From NCBI GenBank assembly GCA_903911455.1, contig CAIWDQ010000382.1, positions 1 through 23,402 on the forward strand: 23,402 nucleotides of DNA, written 5' to 3'. Positions 6,226 to 14,113 of the stretch are shown piece after piece. A program made the position numbers and the translations under genes. Position 1 is the stretch's first letter, and every line of letters begins with the position of its first letter. The notes below the pieces were generated by a model. It was not told the DNA's origin. It saw nothing but the letters and a program-made list of their open reading frames with translations, and searched no databases. This DNA is from an uncultured bacterium (lineage in GTDB: Bacteria; Bacteroidota; Bacteroidia; Bacteroidales; JACABE01).

Positions 6226-7893
6226 ATGTCACACGTACTTGAATATGTCATTTCACTACAGGATAAAATGAGTGCAAAGTTAAAGCAGATAGGAACGAAT
6301 TCCGATTCTGCTTTAACTAAATTAGGACATTTGCAAAAGCAAGGAGAAAAGACAGGACATTCATTGGGAATGATCGGTAAAATAACCGGAGCATTAGGTT
6401 TAGGTGGAGGAATGTTTGAAATGTTTGAGATGATGAAAAGTGGAGTTGAGAAAACACATAATTTACATCTAGCAGAATCACAACTTTCAAATACCATGCA
6501 AAACATGGGTACATTTTCTCAGGAAGCTTTTGAAAAAATAGTTGAAGGCTCAAAAAATATGGCTAAGGGTGTGAAATTTTCAGCATCTGAAATATTAGGT
6601 CTTCAATCTCAAATTAGATTAGTTGGCAATATAGGAGAGGGGGAAATGCAACGTTTAGTTACAGCCAGTGCTGATATGGCTACTAAGTTTGGAATGGGAT
6701 TAGGTGAAGCAGGTAATGCAATAGCTAAAGCTGTTAACAATCCTGAGATGTTACGAAGACTAGCTATGCAGTTAAAAATAGATCCTAAAATAGTAGCCCA
6801 TCTTCAGAGCTTAGCAAAACATGGTCATGAGGCAGCAGCAAGGCTACAATTGTTAAATATTATAGAGCAAAAAGTTGGAGGTGCTGCCAAGGCTGCTTTT
6901 GATGCTGATCCATTGGCTAAATTCCATAAAGCTATGGATAGTATTAAAATAACAATGGGTGATGCTTTAGTAAAAGTTCAAGCAGAATTAGCTCCGGCTC
7001 TTGTTAAATTGGCTAATATATTTAAAACTGTAATTGTAGTAGTCTCAAAAGTTGTTGTTTGGTTTACTGAAAATAAAGTGTGGACTATTATATTGGCTAC
7101 TAGTATTGGCATATTAAGTTTAGCTGTAAATTATTTAAGTATAGTGGCAACTGTTTTAGCTGCAAAATTAAGTATAGTAGCTTTTGCTAAAAAGTTATGG
7201 GCAATTGCTCAATGGGAGGTAAATTTAGCTTTGTTTGCCTGTCCATTAGGTTGGATAGTTTTAGCAATTATTGCTATAGTTGCTGCTGTTATATTAGTGA
7301 CAAAATATTTTACCGGATTTGGTGAAACCTGGACAAATGTGATGACTTACATGAAGCTTGGTTGGATTTTATTTAAAGATAGTGCTGTTTTGATTTGGCT
7401 TGAATTAAAAGATGCTTTTATTTCAGGATTTGAAATCATTGAAAAGGGTTGGTATAAGTTGCAAAGTTTATGGAATAAAGATGCTGCAAATGCAGGACTA
7501 TCCAGATTACAGAAAGATAGTTTTGATAGAGCTGCTGAAATAGCTAAAGCTCAAAATAAAGTTAAAGAAACTGCCCAAATTATGAGCGGTATGCAAGTTT
7601 GGGCTATTAGAAAAAAAGAGGGAGCATCAAATCCATTAGATATATTTGAGCCAAATAAAGCTTTAAATAAAATTGGTAACCCTAAGAAAAAAAATCCTAA
7701 TAAGGAAAATGAAGACAGTATTTCTTCAGGAGGATCACGACCAACTAATATTACTATAAATTTAGGTAAATTAATGGATAGCTTAAATATCCATTCACAA
7801 ACTTTAAATGAGAGCTCTGATGAAGTTGAGAAAAAAATGGTAGCACTTATGTTGAGAGTTATTAATAGTGGGAATGCTGTTGTTGGAAGATAA
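6226..7893 (+). CDS. Tail tape measure protein
   Basis: At 555 residues this is the longest gene in the tail block and follows the chaperone frameshift pair, as tape measures do. The N-terminal 260 residues are helical with many Gly/Ala/Met and heptad-like stretches (KAMDSIKITMGDALVKVQAEL). A hydrophobic central region holds membrane-type segments at about 264-280, 286-318 and 341-359 (CPLGWIVLAIIAIVAAVILV). This part is ejected and may form the membrane channel for DNA entry. The C-terminal ~80 residues are polar and end with a coiled-coil-like helix. By the usual rule of about 1.5 angstrom per residue the tail would be short, roughly 80 nm. No lytic transglycosylase or peptidase motif is seen. 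Confidence 0.88.
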   Translation: MSHVLEYVISLQDKMSAKLKQIGTNSDSALTKLGHLQKQGEKTGHSLGMIGKITGALGLGGGMFEMFEMMKSGVEKTHNLHLAESQLSNTMQNMGTFSQEAFEKIVEGSKNMAKGVKFSASEILGLQSQIRLVGNIGEGEMQRLVTASADMATKFGMGLGEAGNAIAKAVNNPEMLRRLAMQLKIDPKIVAHLQSLAKHGHEAAARLQLLNIIEQKVGGAAKAAFDADPLAKFHKAMDSIKITMGDALVKVQAELAPALVKLANIFKTVIVVVSKVVVWFTENKVWTIILATSIGILSLAVNYLSIVATVLAAKLSIVAFAKKLWAIAQWEVNLALFACPLGWIVLAIIAIVAAVILVTKYFTGFGETWTNVMTYMKLGWILFKDSAVLIWLELKDAFISGFEIIEKGWYKLQSLWNKDAANAGLSRLQKDSFDRAAEIAKAQNKVKETAQIMSGMQVWAIRKKEGASNPLDIFEPNKALNKIGNPKKKNPNKENEDSISSGGSRPTNITINLGKLMDSLNIHSQTLNESSDEVEKKMVALMLRVINSGNAVVGR

Positions 7894-7913
7894 ATAAAAT
7901 AATAAATGAAATA

Positions 7914-8510
7914 ATGGAAGTTTATGATTTGAATACAATATTAGGTATGACAAGGGGAACAATTGGATTGCCTTTTCCTTTGCCTCTAATTGATGATCCG
8001 AAAGGAATGGTAGCTGATGACTTTCCAGATAAAATAACAATTGGGTGGAAAAAAGATACTGCTCAGAGTAAAATGGGAAAGCCATTGTATATGATGAATA
8101 AACTTGGAGTATGGGAATTTATGCCTGTATTTTTGAATGATATTTATCTTCCGAATGCTCTTGTAAATATTACAGGACAAAAAACCATTATAGAAACTCC
8201 AATGACTGATTTTGAAGGAACGGTAAAAGAGATTATAAATGTCCAGGATTGGGGTCTTAAGATAATTTTTACAGTTATTAATGAAGATGGAAGTTATCCT
8301 GAAGACTGGTTGTATACCATGAATGATCTTTATAAATTGAAAGAGATACTTACGATTGATTGTGCATTTACTGATGCATTTTTGCAGGCAAAGGATAATT
8401 GTCTAATTACCGGATTAGAGCCGTTGAATATGCAAGGGATTGAAAATGCACAGGTATTTGAAATCTCACTAAAATCGGATAGATATTTAGAGTTGGAAAT
8501 TAAGAATTAA
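7914..8510 (+). CDS. DUF6046-like phage tail protein
   Basis: A 198-residue protein between the tape measure and the baseplate hub. Its central and C-terminal part (ITGQKTIIETPMTDFEGTVKEI, DWGLKIIFTVINEDGSYPED, then ENAQVFEISLKSDRYLELEI) matches my memory of the DUF6046 family of Bacteroidota phages. That family sits at this position and likely acts as a tube-to-baseplate adaptor, analogous to LysM-containing tail proteins such as T4 gp53 or Mu gp43. No enzyme motif is seen. It is 20 bp downstream of the tape measure. Its stop codon lies at the edge of the repeat tract at 8512. Confidence 0.7.
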   Translation: MEVYDLNTILGMTRGTIGLPFPLPLIDDPKGMVADDFPDKITIGWKKDTAQSKMGKPLYMMNKLGVWEFMPVFLNDIYLPNALVNITGQKTIIETPMTDFEGTVKEIINVQDWGLKIIFTVINEDGSYPEDWLYTMNDLYKLKEILTIDCAFTDAFLQAKDNCLITGLEPLNMQGIENAQVFEISLKSDRYLELEIKN

Positions 8511-8511
8511 A

Positions 8512-8539
8512 AATTACGAATTACGAATTACGAATTACG
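8512..8539. repeat. Heptamer tandem repeat (aattacg x4)
   Basis: Four perfect 7-bp copies start at 8512, 8519, 8526 and 8533, immediately after the stop codon at 8508-8510. It is the clearest member of the A/T-rich heptamer family. Confidence 0.9.
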
Positions 8540-8547
8540 AAAATTTA

Positions 8548-8579
8548 AATCACTAAATCACTAAATCACAATATCACAA
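8548..8579. repeat. Octamer tandem repeat (aaatcact type)
   Basis: Four 8-bp units (the last two degenerate) lie between the heptamer tract and the hub start at 8594. The unit is the reverse complement of the agtgattt/ggtgattt repeats found at 3390, 10365 and 14090, so this family occurs in both orientations. Confidence 0.85.
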
Positions 8580-8593
8580 AATAAATAAATAAC

Positions 8594-9580
8594 ATGGGTT
8601 TTTGGTTAAACAGTGAAATATTAATTGATGGCAAAATAGTTTTGCGGAGCGTGAATGATGTTAAAATCAAGCGTTCTGTTTTTGCTTTGGTTGATACTGC
8701 TGTTGTGAAATTACCATTGACTGCTTTTATGAGACTTGCTAATAATAAACTGGAGCAAGTTCAACTGAAAGAAAAATTTAAGGTAGGGCAGACTATAACA
8801 ATTAAACTTGGATATAATGGTGAATATATTCAGGAATTTGTAGGATTTATAAGCAGATTGAATTTTAAGACACCCTTGGAGATTGAATGTGAAGACTGGA
8901 CTTATCCTTTAAAATCAATCAGCATCACAAAATCATGTGGAAAAACAACAGTAAAAGATATATTACAATATTTGTCTTTACAATGTAATTTTAAATTAAG
9001 TAGTGATATACCAGATATAACTATTGTAAATTTTATAGCTAATAATAAGACTTGTTTATGGGTACTTCAGGAGCTTAAAGATAAATATGGATTAACGATA
9101 TATTTTAATCAGGATAATACTATTTATTGCGGATTAGCTTATACCAAAAATATATCTAAAAGTGTGAAGTTGGTAAACGGACATAATGTAATAAAAGCTG
9201 ATGACCTGAAATGGCAAAATGCAGAGGACGTAAAACTTCAGGTTAAAGCTATTTCTATGCAAAGGAGTGGAACTAAAATAGAAGCTACCATTGGCGATAA
9301 ATCGGGAGAGATACGCACATTGTACTTTTATGATGTGACTGATATTAAACAACTACAAACTTTGGCAGAAACAGAGATTAAAAGATATAAATATTCTGGT
9401 TATAGGGGTACTATCAATTGTTTTTTGAAACCTTATAGTGAACCCGGTTATGCAGCGGATCTGACAGATCCTTTGTTTCGTGATCGTGGAGGAATTTATT
9501 TTACAGAGAGTACTGAAGTTGAATTTGGAATGAATGGTGGAAGAAGGAAGTTGAGTATCGGAATAAAATTGGATGCATAA
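8594..9580 (+). CDS. Baseplate hub protein (gpD / gp27-like)
   Basis: A 328-residue protein with the order of strands seen in hub proteins of contractile tails. An N-terminal barrel comprises EILIDGKIVLRSVNDVKIKRS, a VGQTITIKLGYNGEYIQEFVGFISR tube-like strand pair and IECEDWTYPL. A central domain follows (TTVKDILQYLSLQCNFKLS, then VLQELKDKYGLTIYFNQDNTIYCG). A C-terminal barrel (SGEIRTLYFYDVTDI, RGTINCFLKPY, GYAADLTDPLF, GIYFTESTEVEFGMNGGRRKLSIGIKL) completes the fold, which matches P2 gpD/T4 gp27/VgrG-like hubs. Trimers would connect the tube to the spike encoded at 10895, with the lysis cassette inserted between the two genes. Confidence 0.82.
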   Translation: MGFWLNSEILIDGKIVLRSVNDVKIKRSVFALVDTAVVKLPLTAFMRLANNKLEQVQLKEKFKVGQTITIKLGYNGEYIQEFVGFISRLNFKTPLEIECEDWTYPLKSISITKSCGKTTVKDILQYLSLQCNFKLSSDIPDITIVNFIANNKTCLWVLQELKDKYGLTIYFNQDNTIYCGLAYTKNISKSVKLVNGHNVIKADDLKWQNAEDVKLQVKAISMQRSGTKIEATIGDKSGEIRTLYFYDVTDIKQLQTLAETEIKRYKYSGYRGTINCFLKPYSEPGYAADLTDPLFRDRGGIYFTESTEVEFGMNGGRRKLSIGIKLDA

Positions 9581-9607
9581 AGTAATAATACATTAAAAAT
9601 AAGTAAA

Positions 9608-9883
9608 ATGACAAAGAAAGAATTTTTTATTAGCCTATTTAAAGATGAAAGAGGCAATATTAGTATGAAGCCTGTAATAGCAATAATATTATCATTAATA
9701 TTAGGAGTTGTTTTTATTATAGCTACAAAAAAAGAGCTTAAAATTTCAGACTCATTAATTATGGGTATAGTAACTGTAATAGGTATCGCATTAGGATCAG
9801 ACACTATGGATAAATTTTCATTTAGAAAATTGATAGGTAGTAATGATAATAACGAATCTACAATTGAACAGCCAAAAGTTTAA
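9608..9883 (+). CDS. Holin-like small membrane protein
   Basis: A 91-residue protein with a charged N-terminus (KDERGN), two membrane segments (about 24-41, VIAIILSLILGVVFIIA, and 48-64, SLIMGIVTVIGIALGS), a short positively charged loop between them and a polar C-terminus. Length and topology fit a two-segment holin. It lies directly before the M15-type endolysin (start 4 bp after its stop) and the spanin candidate, which strengthens the lysis role. No named holin family was recognised. Confidence 0.65.
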   Translation: MTKKEFFISLFKDERGNISMKPVIAIILSLILGVVFIIATKKELKISDSLIMGIVTVIGIALGSDTMDKFSFRKLIGSNDNNESTIEQPKV

Positions 9884-9887
9884 AGTT

Positions 9888-10361
9888 ATGGATATGACAA
9901 TGACAAGACCGCAAATAATTGCGGAATTAAAGAAACATTTTGATATTAGGGAATTAGTTTGCCCTCATGTTTTTAATGAATTTGGAGAAAAGAGTTGGCA
10001 GTTTTTTGACCTTCAATTTTTACAAATGTTATACATTTTAAGATTTGAAATATTCGCTGAAGGGATGATTATTAATAATTGGCACAAAGGCGGTCCATTT
10101 ACCGAACGTGGTGGAAGGTGCAATATATGTGCAATATGTAAAGATAAAACTTTACATGGGTTGCTTTATATGTCAGCACATGCTAATTTTTCAGGATGTG
10201 ATTATGATGTTCCTGGTATTCCTGCTGAACAAACACGACAAAGAGTTATAGCTAATGCTAATAAATTCCCTTTTAAAATAAGGATTGAAGGTAAAGTTAA
10301 TTGGAATCATAATGATTGTTATGATGACCCACTTACAAGTTCTAAAGTAATGGTGTTTTAA
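9888..10361 (+). CDS. Endolysin, M15-type D,D/L,D-carboxypeptidase-like
   Basis: A 157-residue zinc peptidase-like protein, probably the phage endolysin that cuts peptidoglycan peptide cross-links. With the start at 9888, the metal motif of family M15 is SAHANFSGCD: His98 and Asp105 (H-x6-D), followed by His141 in WNHNDCYDD as third ligand, with Asp143 nearby as in the W-x-H-x-D signature. A RCNICAICK stretch (77-85) has three spaced cysteines, unusual for this family. The start at 9888 is chosen because an upstream in-frame ATG at 9843 would overlap the holin-like gene by 41 bp; 9894 and 9900 are also possible. No signal peptide is seen, so export would depend on the upstream holin. Confidence 0.8.
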   Translation: MDMTMTRPQIIAELKKHFDIRELVCPHVFNEFGEKSWQFFDLQFLQMLYILRFEIFAEGMIINNWHKGGPFTERGGRCNICAICKDKTLHGLLYMSAHANFSGCDYDVPGIPAEQTRQRVIANANKFPFKIRIEGKVNWNHNDCYDDPLTSSKVMVF

Positions 10362-10409
10362 TTTGGCGATATAGTGATTTAATGATTTGGTGATTTAACA
10401 ATTAATAAT
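10362..10409. repeat. Degenerate octamer repeat leader (gtgattt type)
   Basis: Consecutive degenerate ggtgattt-type units followed by an aattaataat stretch fill the whole gap between the endolysin stop and the spanin candidate ATG. It is built like the tract at 3387-3420. Confidence 0.7.
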
Positions 10410-10895
10410 ATGAAAAAAATATTCGTTGCTATAATTTTCATGCTTGTTTTTGTAGCATTTACATTGATGATATTTACAGGTTGTAGGACTGCTCAGGTAA
10501 CTTCTTCTTCAAAGAGTGATAGTGCAAGTTATGTTGAAAAGATTAAATTAGTGCCTGTGGTGACTCCATCTGATAGTACCTGGTATTGGGCGTGGTTTAG
10601 GTGTGATACTACGGGACATGTAATAATGGCAGCTACAAGTGAAACTAAAACTAGTGGTGTTCAGACTGAGACATCCTTTAATGATGGTAAATTTAATTAT
10701 AAGACTAAAACGGTACATGATACTGTGTTTGTCCCTGTAAAGGAAACTTCATCATACCAAAAAAGTAAGCAGGCAGAAACTATTATACTAATTAAAATGA
10801 GTTTGTTTCAGAAGATCTTCTTTTGGATAGGACTTATTGGATTGGTACTTCTTTTGGTGTTTTTAGGAATTAAAATAAAGGGAAGAATATTATAA
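10410..10895 (+). CDS. Candidate unimolecular spanin (lipoprotein with C-terminal TM)
   Basis: A 161-residue protein with a lipoprotein signal (Lys2-Lys3, hydrophobic core 4-21, lipobox FTGC with Cys25). A Ser/Thr-rich periplasmic stretch of about 105 residues follows, with predicted beta strands (KLVPVVTPSD, KTKTVHDTVFVPVKE). A C-terminal membrane segment lies at about 136-156 (IFFWIGLIGLVLLLVFLGIKI) before a short basic tail. An outer-membrane lipid anchor plus a C-terminal inner-membrane anchor is the defining architecture of u-spanins such as T1 gp11, which fuse inner and outer membranes in the last step of lysis. It lies directly after the holin and endolysin candidates. Its stop overlaps the spike start (TAATG). 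Confidence 0.7.
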   Translation: MKKIFVAIIFMLVFVAFTLMIFTGCRTAQVTSSSKSDSASYVEKIKLVPVVTPSDSTWYWAWFRCDTTGHVIMAATSETKTSGVQTETSFNDGKFNYKTKTVHDTVFVPVKETSSYQKSKQAETIILIKMSLFQKIFFWIGLIGLVLLLVFLGIKIKGRIL

Positions 10896-11437
10896 TGAGC
10901 AAAGCGGAAGAAGAACTAAGGAAATTATTGCTACAGATAACGGCTAATGATGTGTTGTTTCCTGCTGTGGTTACATCGGTGAATTATAATGATGATTATT
11001 GCGATGTAAGTGCTGATGGTGACTATACTGATGTTAATTTAAGAGCTGTAATTGATAATACAGGTAACAGAGTGGTTGTGTATCCAAAGGTTGATAGTGT
11101 TGTACTTTGTGGCAGGATCACAAATAGTAATTCAATTTATGTGATACAGGTTAGCGAGATTGATAAAATTGTGATTGTAATTGGAAATACAAATGTTGTT
11201 TTAAATGAAAATGAGATAGTGTTTAATAATGGTTTAAATACTATTTCAAAAGCGGATGTACTTCATCAGGAACTTGACAAAATGAGTGCTAGGATAGATA
11301 GTGTAATAAATGCTTTGAAAAATGCTGCTGCTGATAGTGCAGGAGGAACATTTAAAGCTTCACTTACTCCACTACTTGCTGCTATAACTGTGAAAGAGGA
11401 CTTTGGTGACATTGAGGATGAAAAAATAAAACACTAA
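10895..11437 (+). CDS. Baseplate spike protein (gpV / gp45-like)
   Basis: A 180-residue protein with an N-terminal OB-fold-like part (about 15-90: VLFPAVVTSVNYNDDYCDVSA, RAVIDNTGNRVVVYPKVDSVVLCGRI). A repeated beta stretch (IVIVIGNTNVVLNENEIVFNNG, ~107-128) resembles the start of a spike helix, and a helical C-terminus follows. This layout fits the small membrane-piercing spikes of P2/Mu-like baseplates. The gene is translationally coupled on both sides (TAATG overlaps at 10895 and 11437), preceding the gp25-like wedge gene as in P2 (V then W). No histidine-rich apex tip is visible, so the needle tip may be another protein. Confidence 0.72.
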   Translation: MSKAEEELRKLLLQITANDVLFPAVVTSVNYNDDYCDVSADGDYTDVNLRAVIDNTGNRVVVYPKVDSVVLCGRITNSNSIYVIQVSEIDKIVIVIGNTNVVLNENEIVFNNGLNTISKADVLHQELDKMSARIDSVINALKNAAADSAGGTFKASLTPLLAAITVKEDFGDIEDEKIKH

Positions 11438-11721
11438 TGACCGATATACTTTTAGATACTGATGGTGATTTACTAATAGTGGAAGGTGACTTAGTGATTG
11501 GTGAAAGTACTAGTCAACATCAACAATTATTATTAATTACACATCAGGGTGAATGGAAACAAAATCCAAAACTAGGTGTAGGGATTGAGGATTTTTTGAA
11601 TAATGAAGATATTAATGCTATGATGAATGAAATAAATTATCAGTTTACACAAGATGGGATGAAAGTTAATTCAACTAATATGCTTAATGGGAAACTATAT
11701 ATTGATGCTAAATATGAATAA
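11437..11721 (+). CDS. Baseplate wedge protein, gp25 / gpW-like
   Basis: A 94-residue protein of the gp25-like family that initiates sheath polymerisation at the baseplate. The opening (ILLDTDGDLLIVEGDLVIGES, then QLLLITHQGEWKQNPKLGVGI) is the typical start of this family, with GEWKQNPKLG matching the conserved G-E-w-x-x-x-P-x-x-G motif. It begins inside the stop of the spike gene (TAATG), the usual V-W order. The length is close to the family norm of roughly 100 residues. Confidence 0.85.
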   Translation: MTDILLDTDGDLLIVEGDLVIGESTSQHQQLLLITHQGEWKQNPKLGVGIEDFLNNEDINAMMNEINYQFTQDGMKVNSTNMLNGKLYIDAKYE

Positions 11722-11753
11722 TAAGTATTTAAAGGTGTAAGAAAATTAAAGAA

Positions 11754-12083
11754 ATGATAAAGGCAATAATAGTACAGGCAGGTCAATCGTTGTGGGATAT
11801 TTCACTACAAGAACTTGGTTCTTATGAAGGGGTATTTTATATAGCTGACGCTAATAAGATAAGTGATATCACAGGCAATTTGGGTCCTGGTACTTTATTG
11901 AATATTGATGATAGTAAAATTATAAATCAAGAGATAGTAGATTATTATAAATATAAAGGTATACGACCTGCAACTAGTAAATATGTTGAAATAATAAATA
12001 TAATACCATTTACTATTATAACATTTGGTGGGGTTATTCCTGTTTATGCAGGTGAAGTTGTTTTGACATTCAATAATAATTAA
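11754..12083 (+). CDS. LysM-domain tail/baseplate protein
   Basis: A 109-residue protein whose first 50 residues are a LysM module (IVQAGQSLWDISLQELGSYE, then ADANKI and PGTLLNID), as in P2 gpX and other tail LysM proteins that bind peptidoglycan or act as baseplate glue. The C-terminal half (YYKYKGIRPATSKYVEIINII, then beta strands) is not recognised. It follows the gp25-like wedge by 32 bp and precedes the fibre block. Confidence 0.75.
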   Translation: MIKAIIVQAGQSLWDISLQELGSYEGVFYIADANKISDITGNLGPGTLLNIDDSKIINQEIVDYYKYKGIRPATSKYVEIINIIPFTIITFGGVIPVYAGEVVLTFNNN

Positions 12084-12089
12084 TAATAA

Positions 12090-12689
12090 ATGGACGAATA
12101 TACATATAAAGAGATAGCAGAAATTGCGGTAGAGAATAATCTTTTAAATTCTCATAAATTTATTGTAATTAAGAATGGTATTCCTACAATTGCTACAATT
12201 AGTCAGATATTAGATCTGATACCCGTTGACGAATTGATAAGCTTGTTTTTGTCGAGAATAGACGTATCTCAATTGAATATTTTTATTGTAAAACCTGTGC
12301 TTTCAATTGCAACTGAACTTCCAACATCAAGGATGAATGTTGGAGACAGGTATTTTATGACAGATACATTTCATATAGCTGAATGGATGGGAGGTTCGTG
12401 GAATTTAACTGATACACCTATTGGATATAGTATATATAGCTATTCTCAACATAAATTTATAGTAAGGACAGAGGAAGGGTATGATATTTCTTCGGGTAAT
12501 TCATCTTTTGAAATGGCATTTAATGATGTTGACAGTATAACTGTAAATCATAATATGAATAAATATCCTAGTATCGTTGTAATGGATAGTAGCAACAGAG
12601 CTGTTACAACTCAGGAGACATACCTTGATAGAAATAATGTTCTGGTAACATGGACAGGTAGAACATCGGGAACAATAATTTGTAATTAA
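12090..12689 (+). CDS. Fibre-associated protein with C-terminal tip-like domain
   Basis: A 199-residue protein. The first 80 residues are helical and hydrophobic (KEIAEIAVENNLLNSHKFIVI, DELISLFLSRIDVSQ), suggesting a baseplate attachment part. Residues 95-120 (VGDRYFMTDTFHIAEWMGGSW) look like a fibre repeat motif. The last ~55 residues (SITVNHNMNKYPSIVVMDSS, then a strand ending ITWTGRTSGTIIC-like) match the small beta domain often found at tips of Bacteroidota phage fibres, with the N-H-N-x-x-x-Y-P motif. The gene directly precedes two further fibre genes. Role inferred: fibre or fibre connector. Confidence 0.6.
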   Translation: MDEYTYKEIAEIAVENNLLNSHKFIVIKNGIPTIATISQILDLIPVDELISLFLSRIDVSQLNIFIVKPVLSIATELPTSRMNVGDRYFMTDTFHIAEWMGGSWNLTDTPIGYSIYSYSQHKFIVRTEEGYDISSGNSSFEMAFNDVDSITVNHNMNKYPSIVVMDSSNRAVTTQETYLDRNNVLVTWTGRTSGTIICN

Positions 12690-12707
12690 TCTTTTAATTT
12701 TATATAA

Positions 12708-14075
12708 ATGGCACGTAAAATTTACGCATCGTTCAATTTCAATCAGAATGAAATTCAGAACGCAAAAGTTCAAAATTTGGCAGTTGCTCCGGCAACTCCA
12801 ACAGCAGGACAAATATATTTTGATACTGCATTAAATTTCTTCAGGTATTATGATGGTACTTCATGGATAAGTTTGAAGGCTACTCCAAGTGCTTCGAACA
12901 TTGGAACAGGTACTGCAATATATGGTTTGAATGCCGGGGCGATGGAATTTAAATCATTAAACAGTGCAAACACCAAATTAACAGTAACCACTGACGGTGC
13001 AACTATAACGCTGACTATTGATGATACTAAAATAGACCATACCAATCTGATGAATAAGGGTTCAAATACCCATGCTCAGATTGATACTCATATTGCATCA
13101 ACAGCTAATCCACATGCTACAACTGCTACACAGGTAGGTTTGGGAAATGTTACTAATGATGCACAGTTGAAAGCTGCTGATTTGGATAATGATGCTAATT
13201 TAACTGCAAGCAGTGCATCAAAAATTCCATCTCAACAGGCTGTTAAAAACTATGTGGATAACAAAATTACAGGTATAGCATGGAAAGCATCGGTAAGAGC
13301 TGCCTCATTAGCTGCTAATATCGTATTGAGTGGAACGCAGACAATAGATGGTGTAGTACTAATAGCCGGTGATAGGGTTTTGTTGAAAGCTCAAACAAAT
13401 GCTTATGATAATGGGATATATGTAGTGGCTGCTGGTGCATGGAGCAGAGCTTTTGACAATGATAGTGCTGTTGAAATGATGAATGCAACTGTAATGGTTC
13501 AGGAAGGCACGGTGAATGCTGATACACAATGGACATGTAGTACAAATGCTCCAATAACTATAGGGACTACACCTTTAGCATGGGCACAGTTGTCAGGGGC
13601 AGGTTCTGTAGCTGGAGGTACAGGTATAACTGTAACAGGAAATGTTGTGGCTATAGATGCAACGGTTGTACAGAAAGCAGTTGCAGCAACATTAACCAAT
13701 AAAACTATTGATGCTAATGGAGCTGGGAATAGTATTAGCAACCTTGAGACTGCTGATTTTATGGCAGGCGTTATTGATACTGATGGAGCACTGGCAAATA
13801 ATAGTGACACAAAATTAGCAACACAAAAAGCTACAAAAACTTATGCTGATACTAAGACTAAATATTTTAAAACATCTCTTACTGCACAGGCTAATATAAC
13901 TATAAATGCTGCAACACATGGTTGTGGATTAGCTCCTATAGTTCAAATTTATGAAACTTCGGGAGGTAATTCATTATTAGTAGAAGCAGATGTTTCGATT
14001 GTAACTGCATCCGGTGATGTAACCGTTACTATGAATGCAAATATAACAGGATATATAGTTATAATTGGAAGATAA
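12708..14075 (+). CDS. Tail fibre protein with collar-type His motifs
   Basis: A 455-residue receptor-binding fibre candidate. The N-terminal ~60 residues (NQNEIQNAKVQNLAVAP, GQIYFDTALNFFRYYDGTSW) are the typical attachment and starting region of Bacteroidota fibres. Residues ~110-145 hold a collar-like His motif (HAQIDTHIASTANPH, then TQVGLGNVTNDAQL). The middle (VLIAGDRVLLKAQTNAYDNGIYVVAAGAWSRAFD) is a common beta domain of fibre shafts. A second shaft repeat precedes a small C-terminal beta domain resembling that of the preceding gene. The composition is rich in Ala, Thr, Asn and Asp. It lies 18 bp after gene 12090, in the fibre block. Confidence 0.8.
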   Translation: MARKIYASFNFNQNEIQNAKVQNLAVAPATPTAGQIYFDTALNFFRYYDGTSWISLKATPSASNIGTGTAIYGLNAGAMEFKSLNSANTKLTVTTDGATITLTIDDTKIDHTNLMNKGSNTHAQIDTHIASTANPHATTATQVGLGNVTNDAQLKAADLDNDANLTASSASKIPSQQAVKNYVDNKITGIAWKASVRAASLAANIVLSGTQTIDGVVLIAGDRVLLKAQTNAYDNGIYVVAAGAWSRAFDNDSAVEMMNATVMVQEGTVNADTQWTCSTNAPITIGTTPLAWAQLSGAGSVAGGTGITVTGNVVAIDATVVQKAVAATLTNKTIDANGAGNSISNLETADFMAGVIDTDGALANNSDTKLATQKATKTYADTKTKYFKTSLTAQANITINAATHGCGLAPIVQIYETSGGNSLLVEADVSIVTASGDVTVTMNANITGYIVIIGR

Positions 14076-14113
14076 GATTTAGCGATTGGTGATTTGGTGA
14101 TTTAATTATTTAA
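14076..14113. repeat. Octamer repeat leader (ggtgattt type)
   Basis: Degenerate copies of ggtgattt follow the fibre stop codon and run into a ttaattatttaa stretch ending at the next ATG (14114). It belongs to the same family as 3390, 8548 (inverted) and 10365. Confidence 0.7.

Noticed and set aside
9843..9887. Upstream start for the endolysin
   Set aside because: It overlaps the holin-like gene by 41 bp and adds residues without family likeness; the start at 9888 fits spacing.
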